The position numbers and the translations under genes are program-made. DNA of 64,000 nucleotides from Alkalihalobacillus sp. CinArs1 (GTDB lineage Bacteria; Bacillota; Bacilli; Bacillales; Guptibacillaceae), in NCBI RefSeq assembly GCF_947387515.1, contig NZ_CANDOB010000002.1:1240001-1304000 (forward strand), in the 5' to 3' direction. The notes below the pieces were generated by a model. The model saw only the letters and a program-made list of their open reading frames with translations. It did not search any database and was not told the origin of the DNA. Position 1 is the first letter of the stretch; each line of letters opens with the position of its first letter. Shown here one piece after another: positions 35,145 to 46,394 of the stretch.

Positions 35145-36323
35145 ATGAAAGGTTTTGAATATCTCCAAGAAGAGCTTGACCAAATGCAAGATGAGGGAGT
35201 TTTCCGTAATCTGATCCCTCTAGAATCAGCACAAGGATCTCGTGTTGCGATCAAAGGGAAAGAAGTTATTCAGCTTTCCTCTAATAACTATCTTGGATTA
35301 ACAAATCATCCTAAAATGAAGCAAGCTGCAATCGAAGCTGTCGAAAAATACGGAGCGGGAACAGGTTCTGTTCGTACCATCGCAGGAACACTATCGATGC
35401 ATGAAGAATTTGAACAAAAGCTTGCTGAATTCAAACACACTGAGGCAGCTCTCGTGCTACAATCTGGGTTCGCAACAAACCAGGCTGTGCTATCTGCAAT
35501 TTTGACGAAAGAAGATGTGGTTATTTCTGATGAGCTTAATCACGCTTCGATCATCGATGGTATCCGTTTAACGAAAGCTGGTCGTCGTATTTACAAGCAT
35601 ACGGATATGGAGGATTTAGAGAATGCTCTTAAAGAAACGCAAGAGTACCGCACTCGTCTCGTTGTAACAGACGGTGTATTCTCAATGGATGGTAACATTG
35701 CGCCTCTTCCTGAAATCGTAGCGCTTTGTGAAAAATACGATGCGCTCGTAATGGTTGATGACGCTCACGCAAGCGGCGTACTTGGTCGTAATGGCCGTGG
35801 AACGGTCGATCATTTTGATCTTAACGGTCGCGTTCATATTCAAGTAGGAACATTAAGTAAGGCGATCGGGGTGTTAGGCGGCTATATCGCTAGTTCAAAG
35901 ACCCTTCGTGACTACTTGATCCATAAAGGCCGTCCATTCTTATTCAGCACATCCCATCCACCTGCTGTAACCGCAGCATGCTCTGCAGCGATCGATGTTC
36001 TCGTAGAAGAGCCTGAGCTGATCGAAAAGCTCTGGGACAATACGAAATTCTTCAAAGACGGTCTAGAGAAGTTAGGCTTTGATACGGGGATCAGTGAAAC
36101 GCCGGTCACTCCTGTTATCATTGGGGACGAAGCCCTGACACATAAGTTTTCAGACAAGCTGTTTGAGAATGGAGTATTTGCACAAGGCATCGCATTCCCA
36201 ACAGTGCAGAAAGGGAAAGCGCGTGTAAGAACGATCGTAACAGCGCAGCATTCGAAAGAAGAGCTACAAGAAGCGTTAGACGCTTTCGAAAAATCAGCAA
36301 AAGAATTAGGCATTTTAAAATAA
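35145..36323 (+). CDS. kbl: Glycine C-acetyltransferase (2-amino-3-ketobutyrate CoA ligase)
   Basis: PLP-dependent alpha-oxoamine synthase, 392 aa, second step of threonine breakdown to glycine plus acetyl-CoA. Conserved blocks: [45 protein letters not shown], and the PLP lysine in [14 protein letters not shown]. Start after AGAAGGAGG. Forms the tdh-kbl catabolic pair and ends at a terminator. Confidence 0.95.
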   Translation: MKGFEYLQEELDQMQDEGVFRNLIPLESAQGSRVAIKGKEVIQLSSNNYLGLTNHPKMKQAAIEAVEKYGAGTGSVRTIAGTLSMHEEFEQKLAEFKHTEAALVLQSGFATNQAVLSAILTKEDVVISDELNHASIIDGIRLTKAGRRIYKHTDMEDLENALKETQEYRTRLVVTDGVFSMDGNIAPLPEIVALCEKYDALVMVDDAHASGVLGRNGRGTVDHFDLNGRVHIQVGTLSKAIGVLGGYIASSKTLRDYLIHKGRPFLFSTSHPPAVTAACSAAIDVLVEEPELIEKLWDNTKFFKDGLEKLGFDTGISETPVTPVIIGDEALTHKFSDKLFENGVFAQGIAFPTVQKGKARVRTIVTAQHSKEELQEALDAFEKSAKELGILK

Positions 36324-36332
36324 GCAGCATAC

Positions 36333-36365
36333 TCAGACTGTCGAGCTCGGCAGTCTGATTTTTTA
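36333..36365 (+). terminator. Rho-independent terminator after kbl
   Basis: TCAGACTG / CAGTCTGA with a self-complementary GAGCTC in the loop and a six-T run. Confidence 0.88.
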
Positions 36366-36455
36366 TCCGTTAAGCGTTTACGATGTAAAGAATGGTACTC
36401 GTTCGACAATTTAGTAGATTCTAAAGCGATACTGCCTTTTCATCATCCGGTCTTA

Positions 36456-36484
36456 TTGCTTAAATACGTACAACCCCTTATAAT
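36456..36484 (+). promoter_or_regulatory. Sigma-A promoter of the miaB leader
   Basis: TTGCTT (36456-36461), 17-bp spacer, perfect TATAAT (36479-36484). Transcription would start near 36491, giving a leader of about 140 nt before miaB. Confidence 0.8.
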
Positions 36485-36532
36485 AAGGTAATGTCCACCG
36501 TTAAACATTAAAGGATCAAACATAAAGAACAT

Positions 36533-36591
36533 AGGCTTGCACGATGTGCACTGCCTGTTTTTTCTAAGTTTAGGAGCAACATGCTCCTTTT
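36533..36591 (+). promoter_or_regulatory. Two terminator-like hairpins in the miaB leader
   Basis: Hairpin 1 (36533-36563): AGGC..TGCAC / GTGCA..GCCT, followed by six T residues. Hairpin 2 (36572-36591): GGAGCA / TGCTCC with ACA loop and TTTT. Both lie between a good promoter and the miaB start, so they look like attenuators. An AAAGGAT at 36510-36516 can also pair with ATCCTTT at 36604-36610. No known riboswitch or T-box pattern was recognised. Confidence 0.55.
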
Positions 36592-36632
36592 CATAGCAGA
36601 GTTATCCTTTGACTGGAAAGGAGACGTAACAT

Positions 36633-38171
36633 ATGAACGAACAACAGCGGCTTGCGTCGTCGCACATTCAGACACCAAAGAAAACGGAGAAAACGACTGA
36701 GGACTTTGCGAAGTATTTTCAGACTACCTATCAGCCACCTTCGTTAAAAGATGCGAAAAAGCGCGGAAAAGAAAACGTTAACGTACATTATGACTTCGAG
36801 ATTCCTGAGAATATACGAAACCTAGGTCAAGATAAGAAGTACTTGATCCGTACGTATGGTTGTCAGATGAACGAACATGATACTGAGATCATGGCTGGAA
36901 TTTATGAGGGCATGGGCTTTGAAGCAACGACCGTTGTGGAAGAAGCTGATGTTATCTTGCTGAACACATGCGCGATACGAGAGAACGCGGAAAACAAAGT
37001 GTTTGGAGAGCTCGGTCACTTAAAACCTCTTAAGATGGAGAATCCGAATTTGATCATCGGGGTATGTGGCTGTATGTCTCAAGAAGAGTCGGTCGTCAAT
37101 CGAATCATGCAAAAGCATCAGTTCGTAGATTTGATCTTCGGAACGCACAATATTCATAGACTGCCTCAATTGATGGAGCAAGCCGTCTTCGGTAAAGAAA
37201 TGGTTATGGAAGTGTGGTCCAAAGAAGGCGATATCATTGAGAATCTTCCAAGAACCCGTAAAGGTGAGATCAAAGCGTGGGTTAACATCATGTATGGCTG
37301 CGATAAATTCTGTACATATTGCATCGTGCCTTATACCCGAGGCAAGGAGCGAAGCCGCCGACCTGAAGATATCATTCAGGAAGTAAGGCACCTCGCAGCA
37401 AAAGGGTATAAAGAAGTGACGCTTTTAGGACAGAATGTGAATGCGTACGGAAAAGACCTTGAGGATATGGAATACGGCCTAGGTGATCTAATGAATGAAA
37501 TTCATAAGATCGACATCCCAAGAGTGCGTTTTACTACAAGTCACCCACGAGATTTTGATGATCGTCTTGTAGAAGTTCTTGGACAAGGTGGCAACCTGCT
37601 CGATCACATTCATCTTCCGGTTCAGAGCGGAAGCAATGATGTTCTTAAGCTCATGAACCGTCGATATACGAGAGAAACGTATTTAGAACTTGTTGGGAAA
37701 ATTAAAGCAGTTATGCCTAATGCAACGTTCACGACGGATATTATCGTCGGCTTTCCAAACGAAACAGATGAACAGTTTGAAGAGACGATGTCACTCGTAA
37801 GAGAAGTAGAGTTTGATAGCGCTTATACATTCATCTATTCACAGCGAGATGGTACGCCAGCAGCAAAAATGAAGGATAACGTGCCGATGGAAGTGAAGAA
37901 AGAGCGTTTACAGCGTTTGAATGCCCTTGTAAATGATATGGCGGCGAAGAAAAATGCAGCATACGAAGGGGAAATCGTTGAAGTGCTCGTCGAGGGTGAA
38001 AGTAAAAAGAATCCTGACGTCCTATCGGGCTATACGAGCAGAAACAAAGTAGTTAACTTCAGAGCACCGAAGTCTCTTATCGGTGAGCTCGTTCAAGTGA
38101 AGATTACGAAAGCAAAAACCTGGTCGTTAGACGGAGAATATATAGAAAATACTGCAGAGGTGAAAGCATAA
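36633..38171 (+). CDS. miaB: tRNA-2-methylthio-N6-dimethylallyladenosine synthase MiaB
   Basis: Radical SAM methylthiotransferase adding the 2-methylthio group to i6A37 in tRNAs; it acts after MiaA, encoded at 44.0 kb. 512 aa (509 in B. subtilis). An N-terminal extension of about 65 residues is followed by the UPF0004 cluster cysteines ([26 protein letters not shown]), the radical SAM motif CDKFCTYC and a C-terminal TRAM domain. ATG after AAAGGAG. The last base of its stop is the first base of the ricA ATG. Confidence 0.96.
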   Translation: MNEQQRLASSHIQTPKKTEKTTEDFAKYFQTTYQPPSLKDAKKRGKENVNVHYDFEIPENIRNLGQDKKYLIRTYGCQMNEHDTEIMAGIYEGMGFEATTVVEEADVILLNTCAIRENAENKVFGELGHLKPLKMENPNLIIGVCGCMSQEESVVNRIMQKHQFVDLIFGTHNIHRLPQLMEQAVFGKEMVMEVWSKEGDIIENLPRTRKGEIKAWVNIMYGCDKFCTYCIVPYTRGKERSRRPEDIIQEVRHLAAKGYKEVTLLGQNVNAYGKDLEDMEYGLGDLMNEIHKIDIPRVRFTTSHPRDFDDRLVEVLGQGGNLLDHIHLPVQSGSNDVLKLMNRRYTRETYLELVGKIKAVMPNATFTTDIIVGFPNETDEQFEETMSLVREVEFDSAYTFIYSQRDGTPAAKMKDNVPMEVKKERLQRLNALVNDMAAKKNAAYEGEIVEVLVEGESKKNPDVLSGYTSRNKVVNFRAPKSLIGELVQVKITKAKTWSLDGEYIENTAEVKA

Positions 38172-38587
38172 TGATTTCAAGACAAGAAGTGATCGTAAAA
38201 GCAAAAGAGCTAGCTAAGCTCGTATCTGAGACGGAAGAAGTTGATTTCTTCAAGCGTGCAGAAGAAAAGATAAATGAAAACAAGAAAGTGCAAAGTTTAA
38301 TCGCTCGCATTAAGCTTGAACAAAAAGAAGCGGTTAACCTTCAGCATTATGGTAAGCATGAGGCGTTGAAAGAAAAAGACGAGCGTATCGACAAACTGAT
38401 GGAGCAGCTTGATGAAATTCCTGTTGTTCAGGAATTCAAACGTTCTCAGTCAGATGTGAATGATCTTCTTCAGCTTATTGCGAATACAATCTCAAACACC
38501 GTCACAGATGAGATCATCGAAGCGACTGGTGGTAACGTACTAGAAGGTACGACTGGCTCTGCACAAGGATCTGGTTGTAGTAAGTAA
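38171..38587 (+). CDS. ricA: RicA (YmcA), YlbF/YmcA family regulator
   Basis: 138 aa helical protein of the RicA-RicF-RicT complex, which affects Spo0A phosphorelay output, competence, biofilm and RNase Y-dependent mRNA processing. The SRQEVIVKAKELAKLVSETEEVDFFKRAEE start and the CSK tail (GSGCSK) fit the family; cysteines of this family bind Fe-S clusters. It overlaps the miaB stop by one base, so is co-translated. rny, its functional partner, is in the same window. Confidence 0.93.
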   Translation: MISRQEVIVKAKELAKLVSETEEVDFFKRAEEKINENKKVQSLIARIKLEQKEAVNLQHYGKHEALKEKDERIDKLMEQLDEIPVVQEFKRSQSDVNDLLQLIANTISNTVTDEIIEATGGNVLEGTTGSAQGSGCSK

Positions 38588-38616
38588 AAGTCGGGAGTTT
38601 TCCCGGCTTTTTTTTA
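38587..38616 (+). terminator. Rho-independent terminator after ricA
   Basis: AAAGTCGGGA / TCCCGGCTTT (one G-U) and a long T-run. Confidence 0.92.
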
Positions 38617-38761
38617 TGCTTTGTTATGCTGATATTCGTGCTCCTATTCCGTTTTTAATTTCATTCACCGTATTTTTTTTAGAAATTTTACAAAAGGTTG
38701 TAAAGCATTGTACATAAGGGTCATAGACTGATAGTGGAACAGCCTTAATAAAAAAAAGGCA

Positions 38762-38788
38762 CACTAGTCATTTGTCATGCATAGGATG
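38762..38788 (+). promoter_or_regulatory. Candidate sigma-K promoter of cotE
   Basis: CACT (38762-38765) and GCATAGGATG (38779-38788) approximate the sigma-K pattern mACm / gCATAnnnTA at about the right spacing. B. subtilis cotE has a sigma-K promoter besides a sigma-E one. I did not find a clear sigma-E promoter. Confidence 0.35.
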
Positions 38789-38819
38789 AGAATGAAGATT
38801 GGAAGAGGAGGTATGATCG

Positions 38820-39371
38820 ATGTCAGAGGATTATAATTACAGAGAGATATTCGCCAAAGCTGTTTGCGGAAAAGGGCGTAAATTTACTCAGGATACAAAC
38901 ACAGTTACTCCAGAGCACAAACCTTCAAGTATTCTTGGTTGCTGGATCATCAACAACAAATTCAAGGCGAAAAAGCACCATGATTGCGTCATTGTTGAAG
39001 GCTCTTATGACATTAATATCTGGTACTCATACAGTCATAACACAAAAACAGAAGTCGTAACGGAAAACGTTAAATATCGTGAAGAAATCCCTCTTCGCTA
39101 CAAGGATAAAGATTGCAAAACGGACGAAGTGGTTGCAAAAGCGATTCAAGAGCCGAACTGTCTTGAAGCTACCATTGCACCGAACGGAAATAAAATTATC
39201 GTTCAAGTCGAAAGGGAGTTTCTCGTAGAAGTGATTGGAGAAACAAAAATTTGCGTTTACGTGAATCCTGATGGCTGTGAAGATGATGATGACGATTGGG
39301 AATATGAAGTAGAAGATGAAGAGTTTGAAGATTTAGATCCGAACTTTTTAATTGGTGATCTTGAAGAATAG
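38820..39371 (+). CDS. cotE: Outer spore coat morphogenetic protein CotE
   Basis: Organises assembly of the outer coat. 183 aa (181 in B. subtilis). Recognised by [31 protein letters not shown] and a highly acidic C-terminal tail ([17 protein letters not shown]). Start ATG 38820 after AGAGGAGG. The order ricA-cotE-mutS is that of B. subtilis. A terminator follows. Confidence 0.96.
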   Translation: MSEDYNYREIFAKAVCGKGRKFTQDTNTVTPEHKPSSILGCWIINNKFKAKKHHDCVIVEGSYDINIWYSYSHNTKTEVVTENVKYREEIPLRYKDKDCKTDEVVAKAIQEPNCLEATIAPNGNKIIVQVEREFLVEVIGETKICVYVNPDGCEDDDDDWEYEVEDEEFEDLDPNFLIGDLEE

Positions 39372-39375
39372 TCGT

Positions 39376-39416
39376 ACCAGGGAGAAGGGGTTCTTCTTCC
39401 TGGTTTTATTTTTTTT
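39376..39416 (+). terminator. Rho-independent terminator after cotE
   Basis: ACCAGG..GAAG / CTTC..CCTGGT stem, then a long T-rich tract. Confidence 0.8.
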
Positions 39417-39508
39417 GCCGAGTCACGACCTTCTTTATCATAGAAGCGTTGAAGAATGATGTGATATACTGTTAGCTGAATAGAAATGTAGATTGGTGGA
39501 GAAGAAGT

Positions 39509-42112
39509 ATGGCTCGATATACCCCTATGATCGAACAATATTTACGGATTAAGGCAGAGTATCAAGATGCCTTTTTATTTTTTAGATTAGGTGACTTCTA
39601 TGAAATGTTCTTTGAAGATGCGACGCGTGCATCTAAAGAGCTTGAAATAACGTTAACGAGTAGAGATGGCGGGGGAGAAGACCGTATCCCGATGTGCGGT
39701 GTTCCTTATCATTCTGCAGAAAACTATATTTCTCAACTAGTAGAAAAAGGATTTAAAATTGCGATATGTGAACAGACTGAAAACCCGAAGCATGCAAAAG
39801 GCGTGGTGAAACGAGAAGTCGTTCAACTCATCACACCAGGAACAGTCATGTCAGATCGTTTGATAAAAGAAAAGGAAAACAACTACATAGTGGCGATATC
39901 TGAATTTGAAGATAGCACATATTCCCTAGCTGCGAACGATTTAACCACAGGTGAAACCATGGCCACGATCTTAACTGGCGATCATCATGAAGTACTTGGT
40001 GAGCTTTCGAATCTATCTCCAAAAGAAGTAATTCTTGGAACTGAAGATGGTCCGTTAGCGACTGCGATCCGTGAAAGAATGTCTCTTACCGTTTCGACCG
40101 AGGATAACGTTACGATTCCAGAGCAGTTTCAGGAACTTTCTGAGCACATCGATCAGAGCAAGCTACTGAGTGCATTTGGCCGGTTGTTGCATTACTTGAT
40201 TCGAACTCAAAAACGCTCGATGGATCATCTTCAGCCATTACGTCATTATCACGTTTCACAGTATATGAAGCTCGATGTGAATTCAAAACGAAACCTAGAG
40301 CTCGTTGAAACGATCAGAGACAAGAATCGGACAGGCTCTCTTGTATGGTTTTTAGATAGTACTGTCACGGCTATGGGAGGGCGTCTCCTCAAACAATGGG
40401 TAGAACGACCGCTATTGCAGCATCGTGAAATCGTGAAGCGACAGGAGCTTGTTGAAACGATGATGAAGCAGTTTTTCGAACGTGAAACGATTCGTGAACA
40501 GCTGCAGGGGGTTTATGACCTCGAGCGATTAGCTGGTAAAGTTGCATTTGGAAACCTGAATGCGAGAGACCTCGTCCAGCTTCGTAAATCATTAGAGAAA
40601 ATCCCTGGGATCAAACAAGCCGTAACAGAACTCGATAATACGTATGCTAGTGAGCTTGGAGATGAGATCTTAACATGCGATGAGCTGACTGAGCTTTTGA
40701 GTGAAGCGATCGAAGACAACCCACCTCTCTCAGTAAAAGAAGGGCAGATGATTCGAGACGGTTATAATAGCGATCTCGATCGCTATCGTGATGCGAGCAG
40801 AAATGGGAAGGATTGGATCGCTTCCTTGCAGATGCAAGAAAGAGAACGAACGGGCATTCGTTCGCTTAAGATAGGTTACAATAAAGTCTTTGGATATTAT
40901 ATCGAAGTGACGAGATCTAACCTTCAGAATCTTCCTGAAGGAAGGTATGAAAGGAAACAGACGCTTTCTAACGCAGAGCGTTTTATTACTCCTGAACTGA
41001 AAGAAAAAGAATCTCTTATACTTGAAGCTGAAGAAAAAATTGTTGACTTGGAGTATGACTTATTCACGAATCTAAGAGAGCAAGTGAAACAGTATATTCC
41101 AGAACTGCAAAAACTAGCAAAGAAGATTAGTGAACTCGATGTATTGCAAGCATTCGCAGTTGTTAGTGAAGAAAATCGTTTTACAAAACCGTCCTTTTCT
41201 AAAGATCGACAAGTAGCGATCGAAGCGGGGCGCCATCCGGTTGTAGAAAAGATGCTAAAAGGGCGAGAGTATGTTGCTAACGATGTAATGATGAATGAAG
41301 ATCGCGAAATCCTATTGATTACAGGACCAAACATGAGCGGTAAGAGTACGTATATGAGGCAGTTAGCGCTCATCTCCCTACTTGGTCAAATCGGCTGTTT
41401 TGTCCCAGCGGAATCTGCAGTACTTCCAATCTTTGATCAAATCTTCACTAGAATTGGAGCAGCAGACGACCTTGCTGCAGGTCAAAGTACATTTATGGTG
41501 GAAATGCTTGAGGCGAACTATGCGATCACGAAAGCGACAGAAAATAGCTTGATTCTACTAGATGAAATTGGTCGTGGAACTTCTACGTATGATGGAATGG
41601 CCCTCGCGCAGTCCATCATCGAGTACATTCATGATCATGTTCGAGCTAAAACATTGTTTTCAACACATTATCATGAATTAACATCGCTTGAAGAGGAGCT
41701 ACAGCGCGTGAAGAACGTGCATGTTAAGGCTGTTGAAGAACAAGGCCGAGTTGTATTCCTTCACCGTGTACACGATGGTTCAGCTGATAAGAGTTATGGA
41801 ATTCACGTAGCTCAACTTGCGAATCTACCAGACCAACTCATTAAACGGGCTCAAACGATCTTGTCTGAGTTCGAGTCGAGTACAGAAACGACTGAAACAA
41901 CTGAAACGAGTGCGAGTCCAAAACAAGAGTACGTGAAAGCGAACGAAGACGCACAGCTAGCTTTCTTTGATGAATCAAATGTAAAGAAGGGGCGTTCAAA
42001 GTCATCTGGTGAGGAAGCGATTCTAAAGAAGCTCAAATCCGTCGATATTATGGAAATGACCCCGATGGATGCGATCAATACACTCTATGAATTAAAGAAA
42101 CAGCTAAAGTAG
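39509..42112 (+). CDS. mutS: DNA mismatch repair protein MutS
   Basis: Mismatch sensor, 867 aa. The mismatch-contacting F-x-E is in [11 protein letters not shown] near residue 30; connector, lever and clamp domains follow; the ATPase has Walker [15 protein letters not shown], the [14 protein letters not shown] Walker B/D-loop and FSTHYHEL. A Thr/Glu-rich stretch ([13 protein letters not shown]) precedes the C-terminal dimerisation tail. Start after GGTGGAG. mutL follows with a 22-nt gap, so the two are probably an operon. Confidence 0.97.
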   Translation: MARYTPMIEQYLRIKAEYQDAFLFFRLGDFYEMFFEDATRASKELEITLTSRDGGGEDRIPMCGVPYHSAENYISQLVEKGFKIAICEQTENPKHAKGVVKREVVQLITPGTVMSDRLIKEKENNYIVAISEFEDSTYSLAANDLTTGETMATILTGDHHEVLGELSNLSPKEVILGTEDGPLATAIRERMSLTVSTEDNVTIPEQFQELSEHIDQSKLLSAFGRLLHYLIRTQKRSMDHLQPLRHYHVSQYMKLDVNSKRNLELVETIRDKNRTGSLVWFLDSTVTAMGGRLLKQWVERPLLQHREIVKRQELVETMMKQFFERETIREQLQGVYDLERLAGKVAFGNLNARDLVQLRKSLEKIPGIKQAVTELDNTYASELGDEILTCDELTELLSEAIEDNPPLSVKEGQMIRDGYNSDLDRYRDASRNGKDWIASLQMQERERTGIRSLKIGYNKVFGYYIEVTRSNLQNLPEGRYERKQTLSNAERFITPELKEKESLILEAEEKIVDLEYDLFTNLREQVKQYIPELQKLAKKISELDVLQAFAVVSEENRFTKPSFSKDRQVAIEAGRHPVVEKMLKGREYVANDVMMNEDREILLITGPNMSGKSTYMRQLALISLLGQIGCFVPAESAVLPIFDQIFTRIGAADDLAAGQSTFMVEMLEANYAITKATENSLILLDEIGRGTSTYDGMALAQSIIEYIHDHVRAKTLFSTHYHELTSLEEELQRVKNVHVKAVEEQGRVVFLHRVHDGSADKSYGIHVAQLANLPDQLIKRAQTILSEFESSTETTETTETSASPKQEYVKANEDAQLAFFDESNVKKGRSKSSGEEAILKKLKSVDIMEMTPMDAINTLYELKKQLK

Positions 42113-42134
42113 GAATGAAAGAAAGGTGAGGAAA

Positions 42135-43997
42135 ATGGGGAAGATCGTTCAACTTGATGATCAGCTTTCAAATAAAATAGCAGCAGGTGAGGTTGTCGAA
42201 AGACCAGCCTCAGTTGTGAAAGAGCTTGTAGAGAACGCGATCGATGCGGAAAGCAGTGAAATCAGGATCGAAATCGAAGAAGGCGGTCTCTCCAAGATCC
42301 GAATCGTGGATAACGGAACGGGCATGGACGAAGAGGATTGTAAACTTGCATTTTTTAGACATGCTACGAGCAAGATTCGAAATGAGCGAGATTTGTTTCA
42401 GATTGAAACGTTAGGGTTTCGAGGAGAAGCACTTCCAAGTATCGCGGCAGTTTCTCATCTCGAGTTAAAGACCTCTACAGGTGAGCGTGCTGGCACATAT
42501 GTGAAGATCGAAGCAGGAGAAGTAACCGAATTTAAGGCGACAGATAGTCGGAAAGGGACTGAACTGACGATTTCAGGTCTTTTTTACAATACACCCGCTC
42601 GATTGAAGCATATGAAGACTGTGCACACAGAGCTTGCGAACGTTGCAGATGTTGTAAACAGACAGGCCATGGCTCATCCAGAGATCGCCTTCAGGTTCTT
42701 TCATAATGGTAAAAAACTGTTGTCTACAAATGGCAGTGGAGAGTTGTTACAAGTCATCGCAGCGATCTACGGCTACAATACTGCTAGAAAAATGCTTCCG
42801 TTACAAACAGAAACGATTGATTTCAACGTGACGGGGTATGTTGCAAAGCCAGAACTAACGCGCGCTTCACGGCAGTACATCTCTCTCGTCATCAACGGCC
42901 GTTATATTAAGAACTATCCGATTACGAAAGGTATTCAGCAGGGCTACCATACGCTGCTTCCAATCGGGAGGTATCCGATCGTCGTGCTTCATATCAAGAT
43001 GAATCCAACGTTGATCGATGTGAACGTGCACCCATCGAAATTAGAAGCGCGTATTAGTAAAGAACAAGAGCTCGCGAAAGCGATTGAAGACGCAATCACT
43101 GCAATATTCAAGAAAACGGAGCTTATACCAGAACAAAAACCATTGAAGCAGAAAGAAAAGGAGAGCGAGCAGCCGGCTTTTCACTTTCAGCATGAAAAAC
43201 AGGACGTTCCTGAAAAGCGTCTGATTGAAGAAGCGACTCCTTCACCTCAAAAAGTTACGACTGAAGAGGCTAACGATTCGTTTGTAGAACCTTTTAGTGT
43301 AAAAGAAGAGCTGTCACTATCAAACTATGAGTCGCCCGTAAAGACTATGGAAACAAGCAAAGTCGATGAGTTAGAACGTGCAATCGACTACGTTAAGGAG
43401 AAGAGTGAGGAAACACGTATTCCTCCGCTTTATCCAATCGGACAAATGCATGGGACATACATTCTCGCTCAAAATGAGAACGGCCTCTACATCATCGACC
43501 AGCACGCTGCTCAAGAGAGAATCAAATATGAGTTTTACCGTGAGAAGGTCGGCGAGATCGATCCGGAAGTACAAGAACTCCTCGTACCGATCACGCTTGA
43601 ATATACGACTTCAGAATGTGTGATCATCGATAGCCGAATTGAAGATCTTCAGAGTGTTGGGGTGTTTTTAGAATCATTTGGTCGCAACAGCTATCTCGTC
43701 AGCTCTCATCCTGTATGGTTTCCAAGCGGAGCAGAGCAGGAGACGATCGAAGAACTCGTTCAAGAAGTGATCGACAATCGCGCGATCGATGTGAAAAAGC
43801 TAAGAGAAGAAGCAGCGATCATGATGTCTTGTAAGAAGTCGATCAAAGCGAATCGTCACTTACGAGATGATGAAGTGTTCACACTTCTTGAGACGCTTCG
43901 AAAGGCGATCGATCCGTATACGTGTCCTCACGGAAGACCGATCATCATTCATTACTCCACATATGAGATGGAAAAAATGTTTAAGCGAGTGATGTAA
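42135..43997 (+). CDS. mutL: DNA mismatch repair protein MutL
   Basis: GHKL ATPase linking MutS to strand nicking, 620 aa. N-terminal motifs: [26 protein letters not shown] variable, charged linker (about 325-430) precedes the C-terminal endonuclease domain with [12 protein letters not shown] and the late CPHGRP. The presence of these marks it as a nicking-type MutL, as in bacteria without MutH. ATG 42135 is preferred over an in-frame GTG at 42126, which overlaps the SD. Confidence 0.97.
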   Translation: MGKIVQLDDQLSNKIAAGEVVERPASVVKELVENAIDAESSEIRIEIEEGGLSKIRIVDNGTGMDEEDCKLAFFRHATSKIRNERDLFQIETLGFRGEALPSIAAVSHLELKTSTGERAGTYVKIEAGEVTEFKATDSRKGTELTISGLFYNTPARLKHMKTVHTELANVADVVNRQAMAHPEIAFRFFHNGKKLLSTNGSGELLQVIAAIYGYNTARKMLPLQTETIDFNVTGYVAKPELTRASRQYISLVINGRYIKNYPITKGIQQGYHTLLPIGRYPIVVLHIKMNPTLIDVNVHPSKLEARISKEQELAKAIEDAITAIFKKTELIPEQKPLKQKEKESEQPAFHFQHEKQDVPEKRLIEEATPSPQKVTTEEANDSFVEPFSVKEELSLSNYESPVKTMETSKVDELERAIDYVKEKSEETRIPPLYPIGQMHGTYILAQNENGLYIIDQHAAQERIKYEFYREKVGEIDPEVQELLVPITLEYTTSECVIIDSRIEDLQSVGVFLESFGRNSYLVSSHPVWFPSGAEQETIEELVQEVIDNRAIDVKKLREEAAIMMSCKKSIKANRHLRDDEVFTLLETLRKAIDPYTCPHGRPIIIHYSTYEMEKMFKRVM

Positions 43998-44042
43998 CGT
44001 CGAAAATGAGAACAAACTCAGTGGAAAGAACGTGAATAGGTT

Positions 44043-44981
44043 ATGACTAACGATCAAAAATTAGTAACGGTTTTAGGTCCTACTGCTGTAGGTAAAACGA
44101 AAACAAGCATCGAGTTAGCAAAAGCCTTGAACGGAGAAGTGATCAGCGGTGACTCGATGCAAATATACAGAGGGATGGATATAGGGACGGCCAAAGTAAC
44201 GGAGTCAGAAATGGAAGGCATCCCTCATCATCTGATTGATATAAAAGAGCCAACAGAAAACTTCTCAGTGGCAGAATTTCAAGAACTCGCGACAAATCTT
44301 GTTCGTGAAATTAATGAAAGAGGGAAAGTTCCGATCATCGCTGGCGGAACGGGTCTCTATGTGAAAGCTGTTACGCATCAATATTCGTTTTCTGAAGTGA
44401 AAGAAGATGAAGCGTATAGGAGAAAGCTAGAGCGGATTGCAAACGAGGAAGGTCCAGTTGCATTCCACTCGAGGTTGAAAGATATCGATCCGAAGAGTTA
44501 TGATTCGATTCATCCGAACAACATTCGGCGAGTAATTCGGGCGCTAGAAGTCCATCATGTGACGGGAAAGCCAGTTTCCGCCTCGAAAGATTCTCAACCT
44601 GAGCACTCGCCTTATCATCTTGTTAATGTTGGGTTGACGATGGATAGAGACACACTTTATCACAGAATCAACAAGAGGGTAGATCTAATGATGGAAGAGG
44701 GGCTATTGGAAGAAGCACGCACCCTTTACGATCAAGGCGTGAGGAACTGTCAATCGATCCAAGCGATCGGTTATAAGGAAATCTATCGATACATTGAAGG
44801 AAAGGTATCCTACGAGGATGCGGTCGATGAACTAAAGCAAAACTCAAGAAGGTACGCGAAGCGTCAGCTAACATGGTTTCGACATCAGATGGACATCGAC
44901 TGGTTTGATATGACGGAGAATAGAGAAGAAAAAATACGAAAAATATTACACTCTGTTGCAGGAAAGTTAGCAGATAACTAG
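44043..44981 (+). CDS. miaA: tRNA dimethylallyltransferase MiaA
   Basis: Transfers dimethylallyl to A37 of tRNAs reading UNN codons. 312 aa with P-loop GPTAVGKTK, SGDSMQIYRGMDIGTAK, AGGTGLYVKA and RRYAKRQLTWFR. Spacing to mutL is 45 nt and to hfq 46 nt. Its product is the substrate of MiaB, encoded 7 kb upstream. Confidence 0.96.
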   Translation: MTNDQKLVTVLGPTAVGKTKTSIELAKALNGEVISGDSMQIYRGMDIGTAKVTESEMEGIPHHLIDIKEPTENFSVAEFQELATNLVREINERGKVPIIAGGTGLYVKAVTHQYSFSEVKEDEAYRRKLERIANEEGPVAFHSRLKDIDPKSYDSIHPNNIRRVIRALEVHHVTGKPVSASKDSQPEHSPYHLVNVGLTMDRDTLYHRINKRVDLMMEEGLLEEARTLYDQGVRNCQSIQAIGYKEIYRYIEGKVSYEDAVDELKQNSRRYAKRQLTWFRHQMDIDWFDMTENREEKIRKILHSVAGKLADN

Positions 44982-45027
44982 AACTGTACATATTGAATGC
45001 CTTTAGAGAAAAAGAGGAGGACTGAAT

Positions 45028-45261
45028 ATGAAGCAACAGATTAACATCCAGGATCAATTTCTGAACCAGCTGCGCAAAGATAATGTTTTTGTAACAGTGT
45101 ACCTACTGAACGGATTCCAACTAAAGGGGACGATCAAAGGATTCGATAACTTTACGATCATTCTTGAGTCCGATGGGAAGCAGCAGCTGATTTATAAACA
45201 CGCGATTTCTACTTTCGCTCCTCAGCGTACAGTTGAAATAAATTTTGATTCTGAAAAGTAA
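45028..45261 (+). CDS. hfq: RNA chaperone Hfq
   Basis: 77 aa Sm-like hexameric RNA chaperone. Sm1 region ([26 protein letters not shown]) and Sm2 motif YKHAIST are intact. Start after AGAGGAGGA. miaA-hfq adjacency is widespread. A terminator follows. Confidence 0.96.
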   Translation: MKQQINIQDQFLNQLRKDNVFVTVYLLNGFQLKGTIKGFDNFTIILESDGKQQLIYKHAISTFAPQRTVEINFDSEK

Positions 45262-45265
45262 TACC

Positions 45266-45301
45266 GGTCCCTCGTTCTAGGTAGGACGAGGGACTTCTTT
45301 A
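45266..45301 (+). terminator. Rho-independent terminator after hfq
   Basis: GTCCCTCGT / ACGAGGGAC stem and a TTCTTT tail. It separates hfq from the convergent recombinase gene. Confidence 0.9.
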
Positions 45302-45307
45302 TGAGAG

Positions 45308-46285
45308 CTAAGATGGTTGATGGGTTTCAAGATAATCGAAGTATCTCTTGAGAGTTAACTCTGATTTCAGTCCAAACTTACTCCGTAGATGTTCGATCGA
45401 AGCATCCTGTTCAATCGCTTTGATCACACACGTCCTTCGCATGTGCTGAGCCGAAACTCCTTTTCGAATACCTGCTCGCTGTACTTCTAAGCGGATCATC
45501 TTTTGTACGGCGATTTCTGTCAGTCGCTTCGGTCGATCCACTTCATAACTCCATCGGTACGTTTGACGTTGAAAATCAAATGCAACGAATAAAGGATCAT
45601 CACTTTTTAACCGAGGACGAACAGGGGCAGGTATCGTTTGGTAGTAACTGAATAAGATCTTCTTATGTTCTGGATCGAGCTTGATCGTCCTGTTACCTGA
45701 AGCTGAATTAACTTCTAATTCGTTCTGTTCAAAAGATACGTGCTTCATGGATAACTTGCAGAGCTCTTGTAAGCTTAGGCCGTAATTAAGAAACAAACGT
45801 GCGATGATAAGGTTTCGATCGATTAGGAACTCACGTGCTTTTAACTGGTTTTCAGTTAAGTCAGCAAGAGAAACGATTGTTTCTAACAACCGCTCGCTTT
45901 CGCTTTCTCCCACAAAATCTTCTTCCTTAAATCCACTTTCTTCATTCGTGGGGAGGACAACTTCTTTCATAGGATTGTTCTTTGTCCGATTTAATGACAT
46001 ATAATAACGGTATACTTGATTCAATACTGTCATGATTCGTTTGAGGGTTCGCTCAGAATAATGACGTTCTAAATGTAAGTAACGAATGTATGATTGTAGC
46101 TGTTCTGTCGATAGCTCACTAAAGTTTTGAAATTCAACTTTTCGATGAAATGTCTTGAGCCAGGTTGTAAAGTCGACAAGGTCATACCGATAACGCCGGA
46201 TGGTTGACGCCCGGCGTCCCTTTCTTTCAAGGGAGGTAAGGTACTCCTCTAGAAAATCAGGTAGCGGTTGCTCAAATAGTTCCAT
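45308..46285 (-). CDS. Tyrosine recombinase-like protein with degenerate active site
   Basis: 325 aa. Residues 8-100 look like a phage-integrase SAM-like DNA-binding domain and 130-320 like a catalytic domain. Aligned by eye to XerC/XerD, the first catalytic Arg (GLR-ELL motif) is S171 in YGLSLQELCKL. His281 and Arg284 of the HxxR box are present, the His/Trp of the LGH motif is L306, and the Tyr (Y315) is kept. Strand transfer activity is therefore doubtful. No att sites, excisionase or phage genes surround it, so it looks like a resident gene, not a mobile element. Start ATG follows AAGGGG on the minus strand. Confidence 0.8.
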   Translation of the reverse strand: MELFEQPLPDFLEEYLTSLERKGRRASTIRRYRYDLVDFTTWLKTFHRKVEFQNFSELSTEQLQSYIRYLHLERHYSERTLKRIMTVLNQVYRYYMSLNRTKNNPMKEVVLPTNEESGFKEEDFVGESESERLLETIVSLADLTENQLKAREFLIDRNLIIARLFLNYGLSLQELCKLSMKHVSFEQNELEVNSASGNRTIKLDPEHKKILFSYYQTIPAPVRPRLKSDDPLFVAFDFQRQTYRWSYEVDRPKRLTEIAVQKMIRLEVQRAGIRKGVSAQHMRRTCVIKAIEQDASIEHLRSKFGLKSELTLKRYFDYLETHQPS

Positions 46286-46394
46286 TGCGTTACCCCTTTC
46301 TTTTTTCCATTATAACAAACAACGTGAAATGAATTACATGATTTTGGTTTTTTTGGGAATGCTAACAATACTAAACAATAAAGGAGCGGTTGCA

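Noticed and set aside
45308-46285. Mobile element or prophage integrase
   Set aside because: Single gene with degenerate active site, no att repeats, excisionase or phage genes, and no tRNA nearby.
46200-46394. N-terminal extension of the zinc-ribbon protein to 126 aa
   Set aside because: It would begin inside the opposite-strand recombinase gene, and the AAAGGAG site supports the ATG at 46395.
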